This document shows positions 1 through 8,898 of a stretch of DNA of 64,000 bases, piece after piece; the stretch's first letter is position 1; every line of letters starts with the position of its first letter. This stretch comes from an uncultured Prevotella sp. (lineage in GTDB: Bacteria; Bacteroidota; Bacteroidia; Bacteroidales; Bacteroidaceae), in assembly GCA_946624005.1 (NCBI GenBank), contig CAMORS010000003.1:1-64000 (forward strand). Direction: 5' to 3'. The translations under genes were made by a program, and so were the position numbers. Under the pieces are notes generated by a model. That model saw only the letters and a list, made by a program, of their open reading frames with translations. It was not told the origin of the DNA and did no database searches.

Positions 1-3000
1 TCTCGAAGAACTTCCAGCTCAGCGGTACGCTGCAGCATCTCTCCGAGCAGGCCCTCACCACGAAGGTGTCGATGGGCAACGAACCGCTCAACAACACGCT
101 CTGGGGCATCAACATGAACTGGAAGAAGGAGAGCCAATGGCTCACCAACATGCTCGACAAGCTGCCCGGTCTGCATTGCACGGCTCCCTCGCAGATATCC
201 TTCACGGGCGAGTTTGCACACCTCATCGCCGGTCAGGCCCACGGAACGCAGGACAACGCTTCCTATCTCGACGACTTCGAGAACACGAAGAACACGCTCG
301 ATGTGTCGACTCCCACGTCGTGGATTATCTCCAGCGTGCCGAGCATGTTCCCCGAGAATGCCGACAAGACGGGTGTCACCAGTGGCTACAACCGTGCCTT
401 GCTCGCATGGTATAACATCGACCCGCTCTTCACCCGACGCTCATCGTCGCTCACCCCCAGCCACATCAAGAGCGACCTCAACCAGCTTTCCAACTTCTAC
501 GTCCGCGAGGTGCCCGTCCGCGAGCTCTTCCCCTTCCGCGACCAGAGCAACTACACCGGTCAGACGGCCACGCTCCAGATCCTCAACCTGGCCTACTATC
601 CCTCCGAGCGAGGACCTTACAACCTCGACCCCAACCTCAACGCCGATGCCACGCTGCCCAACCCGCTCACACGATGGGGCGGCATGATGCGCAAGCTCGA
701 CACGAGCGATTTCGAGGCGGCCAACATCGAGTATATCGAGTTCTGGCTCCTCGACCCCTTCCTCTACAGCAAGAACGAGCCCGATGCCAACCGCTACGGA
801 GGCGACTTCTACATCAACCTCGGCGAGGTGAGCGAGGACATCCTCCGCGACGGCAAGAAGTTCTACGAGAGCGGAATGCCCGTCGACGGCTCGCAGAGCT
901 TCAACTATTCGCAGTGGGGTAAGATTCCCACGCAGAGCACGGTGACCTACGCCTTCGCTACCACTTCCGGCTCGCGCAACCTGCAGGATGTGGGCTACAA
1001 TGGCCTCAACAATGACGAGGAGCGTACGTACGAAGCCTACCAGCAGTTCCTCTCCGAGATACAGGGCAAGGTCAGTGCGGCAGCTTTCGACAGCATCATG
1101 AACGACCCCGCCAACGACGACTACCACTACTTCCGAGGCTCCGACTTCGACCAGATGGAGGCGCCCATCCTGCGGCGCTACAAGCGCATCAACATGCCGC
1201 AAGGTAACTCGCCCGACAACGAGAACTCGCCCGAGAGCTACAGCACGGCCTATAAGTCGACACCCGACGTGGAGGACATCAACCAGGACTATACGCTCAA
1301 CGAGTACGAGAAGTACTACCAGTATCACATCAGCATCCGTCCCGAAGACCTCGTCGTCGGCCAGAACTACATCGTCGACAAGCGCATCACACACCCCGAC
1401 CTGCGCAACAACGACCACTCGCAGGAGACGGCCTGGTATCAGTTCCGTATCCCCATCAAGGACTTCGAGCAGAAGGTGGGCTCCATTAGCGGCTTCACCA
1501 GCATTCGCTTCATGCGCATGTTCTGCACCAACTTCGAGAAGCCCATCGTCCTCCGCTTCGGTTCGCTCGACCTCGTGCGTGGCGAATGGCGCATCTACGA
1601 GCAGTCGCTCTCCGGCGGTGCCGAGACGGGTAAGATGGCTGTCAGCGCCGTCAGCATCGAAGAGAACAACGACAAGCAGCCCGTCAACTACGTCCTGCCG
1701 CCGGGCATCCGTCGCGAGCAAGACCCCACACAGCCCCAGCTCGTCGAGAGCAACGAGCAGTCGCTCGCCATGACCGTCACCGACCTCGGCACGGGTACGG
1801 CCAAGGCCGTCTACAAGAACACCAACCTCGACCTCCGGCAGTATAAGCGCATCCAGATGTTCGCCCATGCCAACGCCATGCCGCAGAACATCACCAACCT
1901 CACCGACAACCAGCTCGCCGTCTTCGTCAGGTTCGGTTCCGACTATAAGAACAACTATTACGAGTACGAGCTGCCCCTGCAGCTCACACCCGAGGGAACC
2001 TACAACCGCTATTCTACGCAAGACTGCCGCGCCGTATGGCCCGAGCAGAACATGCTCGACATTCCGCTCTCCGTCTTCACCCAGCTCAAGAAGCAGCGCA
2101 ACAAGGCCCGGTCCGAAGGGTTGGCTTCCTACAACATGCCTTACTCCACCTACACCGACGACAAGCCCAACAACAAGATCACCATCATGGGTAACCCCTC
2201 GCTCGGCGAGGTGAAGACCATGATCATCGGTGTCAGAAACCTTTCTTCCGATGTCAAGAGCGGCGAGGTGTGGGTCAACGAGCTCCGTCTGCTCGAATAC
2301 AACAACGAGGGCGGATGGGCCGCTCAGGGCACGCTCAACATGCAGCTCTCCGACGTCGCCTCGCTCAACATGATGGGTAAGATGTCCACCGAAGGATATG
2401 GCGGACTCGAACAGGGTGTCATGGAACGCTCCACCGACAACTCGTCGCAGTATGCCATCACCGCCAACATCGAGCTCGGTAAGTTCTTCCCCGACAAGGC
2501 GAAGGTGTCGGCACCCCTCTACTACTCCGTCACCAAGGAACGGCTCAGCCCGAAATACAACCCCATGGACACCGACCTCGAGCTCAAGGACGCCCTCGAA
2601 GCCACGGGTTCGAAGCACGAGCGCGACTCCATCGAGAGCATGGCCGTCACCAAGACGTCGACGACCAACTTCTCCCTCACCGGAGTGCGCGTCGGCATCA
2701 CCACCAAGCGGCATCCCATGCCCTACGATCCCGGTAACTTCTCCTTTTCCTACAGCCACTCCCACCGTCACAACTCGGGCGAGACGACCATCTACGAAGA
2801 CGAACACCAGTGGAAGGGCTCCATGAGCTATTCCTACACACCGGTCTACAAGACGTTCGAACCCTTCAAGAAGATGCTCTCCAAGAACAAGAGCAAGTGG
2901 GTGGAGATCCTCAAGAAGTTCGGCCTCAACTACCTGCCGCAGAACATCTCGTTCAACAGCGACATCCTCCGAACCTACTACGAACTGCAGGAGCGCGACC

Positions 3001-5402
3001 TCGAGAGCCTGGAGAACGCGCAGCTGCCCCTCACCTTCAACGAGCAGTTCCTCTGGAACCGCGACTTCTCCATCCGGTGGGACCTCACTAAGAACCTCCA
3101 CCTCAACTTCAACAGTGCCACCCACGCACAGATAGAGGAGCCCTATACGCCCATCAACAAAGACCTCTATCCCGACCGCTATACGGCCTGGAAAGACTCC
3201 GTCAAGACATCGCTCAAGAACCTCGGCTCGCCCATGGACTATACGCAGAACTTCACGGCCTCCTACCAGCTGCCGCTCAACCTGCTGCCCATCTTCGCAT
3301 GGCTCAACGCCGATGCCAACTACACCGCCAACTACGGATGGCAACGGGGCACCGACCTCGAGGACGGCACGTCATTAGGCAACAACATCAACTCCAACCG
3401 CACCCTCACCCTCAACTCTACGTGGAACCTCGAGAAGCTCTACAACCTCTCGCCCTTCCTCAAGAAGGCCAACGAGCGCTTCAACAAGACGGCACGCCCC
3501 AAGGCCAAGAACCAGGGAAGAATGTCCCCCAACAGCCGCAACGCCCTGTCGCGCGACGGCAAGGACAGCAAGGATGGCAAGGACGGCAAGGATGGCAAGA
3601 AGGGCAAGAACGACAAGGGCGATGACCTGAAGAACCCCTCCGACAAGGAGAAGGCTGCCCTGCCGAAGAACAAGAAGGGATTCGAGAAGGAAATCAAGCT
3701 CCTGCCCGATACCACCATCGAGGTGAATCATGGCAAGAACTCGAAGAAGCTCATCGTCTCGGCAAAGACAGCCGACGGCAAGTCCTATCCCATCAAGTAC
3801 AAAACCCTCGACAACAACAAGATCAGGATAACATCGAAGGTCGACTCTGCCACCACGCTGAAGATCTCCGTCCTCGCCAAGGAACCCAACGACGACAAGG
3901 CATGGTACAAGACGGCACAGGTCGTAGCCCGTGCCCTCATGATGGTGCGCAACGTCAGCATCTCCTACCGCGACATCTACAGCATGGCCCTCCCCGGATT
4001 CAAACCCTTCGTGGGCGACTTCTTCGGACAGCGGAGCGACGGCGGCATCCTCTCGCCCGGTCTCGACTTCGCCTTCGGTACGGCTGGCGAGGGATTCCTC
4101 TCCAAGGCGCGCGATAACGGATGGCTCCTCATGAACGACAACGTCGCCACACCGGCTTCCACCAACTCCACCCGCGACCTGCAGCTGCGCATGACGCTCG
4201 AGCCGATGAAGAACTTCAAGATCGACCTCAATGCCTCGCGCAAGGAGACGAAGGCACGCTCCATACAGTATATGTATCAGGGATCGCCGACGACGCAGAG
4301 CGGAACGTTCGACATCACCACCATCTCGCTCAAGACAGCCTTCGAGTCGACCGGCAATGCCAACAACGGCTACCGCTCAAAGACCTTCGAGAAGTTCTGC
4401 AACTCGCTCGAGCAGTTCCGGCAGCGCGTAGAGGCGCAGTATCATGGGGCCTCTTACCCCACAGGCACACCCCTTGCCGGACAGACCTTCAACGCCGAGA
4501 ACGGAACGGTCAACAAATACTCCGCCGACGTCATGGTGCCTGCCTTCCTCAGTGCCTACACCAGCATGGGCGGCAACGACCTCGGCATCTTCCCCTCGCT
4601 GGCCAAGATGCTGCCCAACTGGAGCATCAAGTTCAGCGGCCTCGGACAGCTGCCCTGGTTCCGCGACCACTTCAAGTCGGTCAACATCAACCACGCCTAC
4701 AAGAGCGTCTTCGCCGTCGGAGCCTATTCCACCTACAGCACCTTCATGGAGTATATGAACGGGCTGGGCTTCACCACCGATGCCACCACCGGCAACCCCA
4801 CACCCAGCTCCATGTTCAACGTCTCTACGGTGAGCATCAACGAGTCGTTCTCGCCCCTGCTCGGCATCGACGTGACGTTCCAGAACAACCTCACCTGCAA
4901 GCTCGAGTATAAGAAGACGCGCGTTCTCAACCTCTCTATGACCTCCATCCAGATCAACGAGCAGAGCTCCAACGACTGGGTTCTTGGCATGGGCTACAAG
5001 ATCAACGACTTCAAGCTCTTCGGCGGTTCCAACCATCGCAAGGTGAAGTCGAAGAAGAAGGCCGACGGTGAGGGCGACGAAGAGTCGTCCGGCAACTCGT
5101 CCTCCTCGCGCACCACCTCGTCGAAGAAGGGCTCCGTCAACCACGACCTCAACCTGCGCCTCGACCTGTCCTACCGCATGCAGGCTGCCATCGTCCGCGA
5201 TATCGCCTCGATGACCTCCTCTGCCTCGTCGGGCAACAAGGCCTTCAAGTTCTCCTTCTCGGCCGACTACACGCTGTCGAGGTTGCTCACCATGAGCCTC
5301 TACTACGACCAGCAGGTCAACACGCCGTTGCTCTCCTCGTCGTCGTACCCCACCACGACCCGCGACTTCGGTATATCAATGAAGTTCTCGCTTACGCGAT
5401 AA
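1..5402 (+). CDS. sprA: SprA/Sov-type T9SS outer-membrane translocon protein, 5'-truncated by the window edge
   Basis: Frame is open from nt 3 (SKNFQLSGTLQHLSEQALTTKVSMGNEP...), so the GTG at 66 is not the true start. Contains SprA-like segments (GQAHGTQDNASYLDDFENTKNTLDVSTPTSWIISSVP; SGEVWVNELRLLEYNNEGGWAA) and a beta-rich C-terminus. Confidence 0.9.
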   Translation, partial: SKNFQLSGTLQHLSEQALTTKVSMGNEPLNNTLWGINMNWKKESQWLTNMLDKLPGLHCTAPSQISFTGEFAHLIAGQAHGTQDNASYLDDFENTKNTLDVSTPTSWIISSVPSMFPENADKTGVTSGYNRALLAWYNIDPLFTRRSSSLTPSHIKSDLNQLSNFYVREVPVRELFPFRDQSNYTGQTATLQILNLAYYPSERGPYNLDPNLNADATLPNPLTRWGGMMRKLDTSDFEAANIEYIEFWLLDPFLYSKNEPDANRYGGDFYINLGEVSEDILRDGKKFYESGMPVDGSQSFNYSQWGKIPTQSTVTYAFATTSGSRNLQDVGYNGLNNDEERTYEAYQQFLSEIQGKVSAAAFDSIMNDPANDDYHYFRGSDFDQMEAPILRRYKRINMPQGNSPDNENSPESYSTAYKSTPDVEDINQDYTLNEYEKYYQYHISIRPEDLVVGQNYIVDKRITHPDLRNNDHSQETAWYQFRIPIKDFEQKVGSISGFTSIRFMRMFCTNFEKPIVLRFGSLDLVRGEWRIYEQSLSGGAETGKMAVSAVSIEENNDKQPVNYVLPPGIRREQDPTQPQLVESNEQSLAMTVTDLGTGTAKAVYKNTNLDLRQYKRIQMFAHANAMPQNITNLTDNQLAVFVRFGSDYKNNYYEYELPLQLTPEGTYNRYSTQDCRAVWPEQNMLDIPLSVFTQLKKQRNKARSEGLASYNMPYSTYTDDKPNNKITIMGNPSLGEVKTMIIGVRNLSSDVKSGEVWVNELRLLEYNNEGGWAAQGTLNMQLSDVASLNMMGKMSTEGYGGLEQGVMERSTDNSSQYAITANIELGKFFPDKAKVSAPLYYSVTKERLSPKYNPMDTDLELKDALEATGSKHERDSIESMAVTKTSTTNFSLTGVRVGITTKRHPMPYDPGNFSFSYSHSHRHNSGETTIYEDEHQWKGSMSYSYTPVYKTFEPFKKMLSKNKSKWVEILKKFGLNYLPQNISFNSDILRTYYELQERDLESLENAQLPLTFNEQFLWNRDFSIRWDLTKNLHLNFNSATHAQIEEPYTPINKDLYPDRYTAWKDSVKTSLKNLGSPMDYTQNFTASYQLPLNLLPIFAWLNADANYTANYGWQRGTDLEDGTSLGNNINSNRTLTLNSTWNLEKLYNLSPFLKKANERFNKTARPKAKNQGRMSPNSRNALSRDGKDSKDGKDGKDGKKGKNDKGDDLKNPSDKEKAALPKNKKGFEKEIKLLPDTTIEVNHGKNSKKLIVSAKTADGKSYPIKYKTLDNNKIRITSKVDSATTLKISVLAKEPNDDKAWYKTAQVVARALMMVRNVSISYRDIYSMALPGFKPFVGDFFGQRSDGGILSPGLDFAFGTAGEGFLSKARDNGWLLMNDNVATPASTNSTRDLQLRMTLEPMKNFKIDLNASRKETKARSIQYMYQGSPTTQSGTFDITTISLKTAFESTGNANNGYRSKTFEKFCNSLEQFRQRVEAQYHGASYPTGTPLAGQTFNAENGTVNKYSADVMVPAFLSAYTSMGGNDLGIFPSLAKMLPNWSIKFSGLGQLPWFRDHFKSVNINHAYKSVFAVGAYSTYSTFMEYMNGLGFTTDATTGNPTPSSMFNVSTVSINESFSPLLGIDVTFQNNLTCKLEYKKTRVLNLSMTSIQINEQSSNDWVLGMGYKINDFKLFGGSNHRKVKSKKKADGEGDEESSGNSSSSRTTSSKKGSVNHDLNLRLDLSYRMQAAIVRDIASMTSSASSGNKAFKFSFSADYTLSRLLTMSLYYDQQVNTPLLSSSSYPTTTRDFGISMKFSLTR

Positions 5403-5407
5403 GTCCG

Positions 5408-5495
5408 GCAGAGATAGTCTCTGACGGTGTCATAGATAGTCTCTGACAGTGTCGTTGATAGTTTCTGACACCGTCAGAGATTATCTCTGATAGGG
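5408..5495. repeat. 22-bp-period palindromic tandem array, copy A (4 units)
   Basis: ggcagagatagtctctgacggt / gtcatagatagtctctgacagt / gtcgttgatagtttctgacacc / gtcagagattatctctgatagg; core CAGAGA-nnn-TCTCTG. Confidence 0.9.
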
Positions 5496-5599
5496 TAGGA
5501 GACGGCAAACGACGTCATGATTAGAAATGCGCATTTCCTACTTCTACATCATTCTTTACGTGGTTTTCGTTAAATATTCATAAATTGTAAAGATATTCT

Positions 5600-5629
5600 T
5601 TTGTTATCTAATATTTATTCATATCTTTG
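5600..5629 (+). promoter_or_regulatory. Bacteroidetes-type promoter for the GH16 operon
   Basis: TTTG (5600-5603), 18-nt spacer, TATCTTTG (5622-5629), upstream of ATG 5664. Confidence 0.65.
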
Positions 5630-5663
5630 CAACAATAATGTATTTACTATTAACCAATAGCTT

Positions 5664-7142
5664 ATGAGTGCTTCCTATACGAAACTGCCTAATTCGGCTT
5701 GCTGCCGTTTGTTCTTGCTGTCCGTTCTCTTGTCGGTGTGTGTGTTTGCCAGCGCACAGATCAACAAGGAGGGCTACCATCTGGTCTATTCCTCTGAGTC
5801 GGCAGAGACGGCTTCGGCACTGCTCGACCTGACGGACGAGGAGATGGCGTGCTGCACGGGTGACTTCCTGAGCAAGGAGAACATGGAGCGGCGGTGGTCG
5901 TACTGCCCAAGACGGTCGTCGACATGGAACAAGCGGATGGGGACAACCGACGAGGAGCGCGACCTGGTACACCTGCTGGAGGATGGGCATCTGCGGCTGC
6001 TGGCCGTCACTACTGACGGTACGGCCGACGGCTTCGTCACGGGTGGCGTGCAGATGAAAGACGGCTATAAGTATGGCATCATAGAGGTGAAGGCGAAGTG
6101 CTATCCGCACAAGAGCAACTTCCCTGCCATCTGGATGATGCCCGTCGACCAGAGCGACGGGTGGCCCAACTGCGGCGAGATAGACATCATGGAGCAGATA
6201 GGCACGAGCTCTACCGTGTACAGCACGGTGCACGTGGGAGCACGCTACGACAAGAAGGTGGGCAAGAGCTACGCGTGGTCGGGCAGCCGTACGTTCAACA
6301 ACGACTATCACGTCTATTCGCTGCTCTGGGACAAGACGAGCCTGACCTTCTATACCGACGGCATCCAGGTGTTCCGCTACGAGAAGGACTTCTCGCTCGA
6401 CCTGGAGAACCACCCCGACTACGAGAAGTGGCAGTTCCCCTACAACAAGGCGTACTACCTCATCCTGGACCAGGCGCTGGGGCACAATGCGTGGTGGGGT
6501 GCGGAAGACCCTGATCCGGACTTCACCTACGAGATGGATGTGGAGTATGTGCGCATCTGGCAGACCGAGGAGGCTCCCGTGGTGCTGGAATACAAGCTGC
6601 TGCGCAACAACAGCGACCCGAAGCGCTTCATGGCGGCCACCGACGACAACCTCCTGACGACCGTGGAGGGGACTGGCGAACCGTGGTCGGACAATATGCT
6701 GTTTGCGACGGTGCCGACGGATGCCGGGGGGAAGTACTACCTACAGACGAAGGACGGACGCTATGTGGGCTACAAGGCCGACGCCAACAAGCAGATAGAC
6801 CTGGGCGAAACGGGGACTCCCTACTATGTCATCGAGGACGACACGAAGGGTATCGCCTTCGACTATGCGAAACAGACGGCTCCCTTCACATACGCTGACG
6901 GCAGCCGGGCCCTCTTCATGAACAACAAGAAGGACAACATCGTGACAATCTCCGGCTCGACGAAGGAGGCCTCGTGGTGGAAGGCTCTGTCGCCTGAAGA
7001 GGTTGTAGAAGCGACAGCCATCACCCATCATTCATCACCCAACACCCATCACCCGTCACCCATCTACAACCTCCAGGGGCAGCGTGTGCAGAAAGCCTCG
7101 CACGGGGTGTACATCGTCAATGGACGGAAAGTCATCAGATAA
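5664..7142 (+). CDS. Secreted GH16-family glycoside hydrolase with C-terminal T9SS-like sorting motif
   Basis: Signal peptide; GH16 catalytic motif GEIDIMEQ; C-terminus YNLQGQRVQKASHGVYIVNGRKVIR. Confidence 0.85.
   Translation: MSASYTKLPNSACCRLFLLSVLLSVCVFASAQINKEGYHLVYSSESAETASALLDLTDEEMACCTGDFLSKENMERRWSYCPRRSSTWNKRMGTTDEERDLVHLLEDGHLRLLAVTTDGTADGFVTGGVQMKDGYKYGIIEVKAKCYPHKSNFPAIWMMPVDQSDGWPNCGEIDIMEQIGTSSTVYSTVHVGARYDKKVGKSYAWSGSRTFNNDYHVYSLLWDKTSLTFYTDGIQVFRYEKDFSLDLENHPDYEKWQFPYNKAYYLILDQALGHNAWWGAEDPDPDFTYEMDVEYVRIWQTEEAPVVLEYKLLRNNSDPKRFMAATDDNLLTTVEGTGEPWSDNMLFATVPTDAGGKYYLQTKDGRYVGYKADANKQIDLGETGTPYYVIEDDTKGIAFDYAKQTAPFTYADGSRALFMNNKKDNIVTISGSTKEASWWKALSPEEVVEATAITHHSSPNTHHPSPIYNLQGQRVQKASHGVYIVNGRKVIR
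7019..7067 (+). repeat. Intragenic 7-bp repeat (catcacc-type, ~6-7 degenerate units)
   Basis: catcacc catcatt catcacc caacacc catcacc cgtcacc catctac, inside the GH16 CDS. Confidence 0.85.
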
Positions 7143-7185
7143 TCAACCTAAACTCCTATTTATAAACCTTTAAACCAAAAAAATT

Positions 7186-8199
7186 ATGAAGAAGATTTTA
7201 CTGATTACAGCTGTGGCATTCGGAATGAATGCAATGGCGCAGGAAGTGCTGACAGACATCACCCCGAAGGCCTACGACTGGGCTCATCAGGAGGTGGGAA
7301 CACGGATGAACATCTGCCATGCCGACGCACTGTGGAACACCGACTTCACGTTCAGCTGGCAGCTGGGCGGCAGTGAGTATGTCGAAGATGGCGGCTGCAT
7401 CACAGCCAATGCCTGTTCGGATCCGAACGACTATGCCAAGGGAACGGCTGTCGTCGACCTGGGTGGCGACATCGGTAAGGTGATGGCCATCAACGGTGCC
7501 CACTCGAACGCTCAGGAGGTGCTGGGCTTCACCACGGAGGCCTCCATCGACGACAAGATGCAGATCTGCATCTTCACCAATCCCGACAACACTCCGAAGG
7601 ACACGTGGCTCCGCTGCAAGATCGTGCTCAACATCTTCAGCAACCAGATTTCGTCGTCCGACGGCATCATCAACAACATGTACTGGATGAGCGGTGACAA
7701 CGACAACCTGGGCTCTTGGTTTACGGAGAACCTCATCAGTTCGGGCAACTTCATACAGTATGACGAAGAGGGCGACCCCATCACCGACGACGAGGAGAAC
7801 TACATCTACGACCAGAACCGCTGGATGACCTTCGTGGTGGATGCATGGAACCGCAGCGACTATGCGGGCTACGAAAAGGAAGAAACGACCTCTATCGACA
7901 TCCCGATGAAGTGGAAGATATGGATGCCCCAGGCCGGACTGGTGAACTCCACGATCTTCATCAAGGAAATCAAGTTCTATGCCATCGAGGGTGCCAACGA
8001 CAAGGATACGCCCCCATCGTGTGCCGACCATCCGCACATCTCGTTCGGACCGCTTGAAGCCGACACCACCCCGACGGGTATCGAGACGCTGACCACCAAC
8101 GACCAGCCGACAGAAGGCATGTTCAACCTTGCCGGACAGCGCGTGGAGAATGCACAGCACGGTGTGTTCATCGTGAACGGCAAGAAGGTGATCAGATAA
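7186..8199 (+). CDS. Secreted protein of unknown function, T9SS-like C-terminal motif
   Basis: Signal peptide MKKILLITAVAFGMNAMAQ; C-terminus FNLAGQRVENAQHGVFIVNGKKVIR parallels the GH16 tail. Confidence 0.75.
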   Translation: MKKILLITAVAFGMNAMAQEVLTDITPKAYDWAHQEVGTRMNICHADALWNTDFTFSWQLGGSEYVEDGGCITANACSDPNDYAKGTAVVDLGGDIGKVMAINGAHSNAQEVLGFTTEASIDDKMQICIFTNPDNTPKDTWLRCKIVLNIFSNQISSSDGIINNMYWMSGDNDNLGSWFTENLISSGNFIQYDEEGDPITDDEENYIYDQNRWMTFVVDAWNRSDYAGYEKEETTSIDIPMKWKIWMPQAGLVNSTIFIKEIKFYAIEGANDKDTPPSCADHPHISFGPLEADTTPTGIETLTTNDQPTEGMFNLAGQRVENAQHGVFIVNGKKVIR

Positions 8200-8244
8200 A
8201 TATGCGAGAAACGAAACATTCGAACACTTTAATATCACGAAGCA

Positions 8245-8889
8245 TTGAAGAAGCTCTTACTCATTTGCATGACAGCATCGCTCTTCGGCGTGCTGTCGTG
8301 CGAAGACGAACCGGAAAACCCCGGCGACTTCAACCTGAAGTCGGAACTGTCGATGGACCCGATGATGGTGACGTCGGTGGGCGGACAGAGTTATGCCCTC
8401 GAAGAGGAGGCTGTCTACGACACGTTGTACACCAGCAGCTATGAGAAGCGGGACACGACCTTCCGGGTGGATGGCAGCGGCAATTACATCCTCGACGAGA
8501 ATGGCAAGAAGATACCAGAGATAGGCAGCGACGGCAACATCATCGTGAGCATCGACACCATCGTCTTCCAGACCGGGAAGCGGGGCGTGTTCCACAAGAT
8601 GAAGCTCGTCAAGCTGGAATCGAAGGCCGACACCTTCACCATTCACATCAAGAGTAACGCGCTGTGGAAAGCTCCTCAGTATGCACCCACGAAGGCACAG
8701 TGGTTCTTCAACTACAACCTTCGCACGGGCGGCAACTCCCTCACGGGGGGAGGAGATGGATATTTCTATTTCCGAACCTTGCGCAATAAGAACAAAACCC
8801 GCGTAGAGCCCGTTCCACAATACATCTACACCTCCGACAGTACGGTGATGTATCAGCTGAACTTCGGCCAAGCCGGCGAAAGAGACTAA
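8245..8889 (+). CDS. Putative lipoprotein of unknown function; non-ATG start likely
   Basis: ORF begins at TTG 8245 (KKLLLICMTASLFGVLSC lipobox); lies 9 nt before SusC. Confidence 0.65.
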   Translation: MKKLLLICMTASLFGVLSCEDEPENPGDFNLKSELSMDPMMVTSVGGQSYALEEEAVYDTLYTSSYEKRDTTFRVDGSGNYILDENGKKIPEIGSDGNIIVSIDTIVFQTGKRGVFHKMKLVKLESKADTFTIHIKSNALWKAPQYAPTKAQWFFNYNLRTGGNSLTGGGDGYFYFRTLRNKNKTRVEPVPQYIYTSDSTVMYQLNFGQAGERD

Positions 8890-8898
8890 TACACCAAT

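Noticed and set aside
441-3344. 967-aa ORF antisense to sprA
   Set aside because: Lacks recognisable domains; overlaps a clear SprA CDS. Explained by GC-biased codon use suppressing stops on the opposite strand.
5408-5495. Simple rho-independent terminator for sprA
   Set aside because: Multiple iterated hairpins without a T tract, and the same array recurs at two other loci, so a plain terminator does not explain it.
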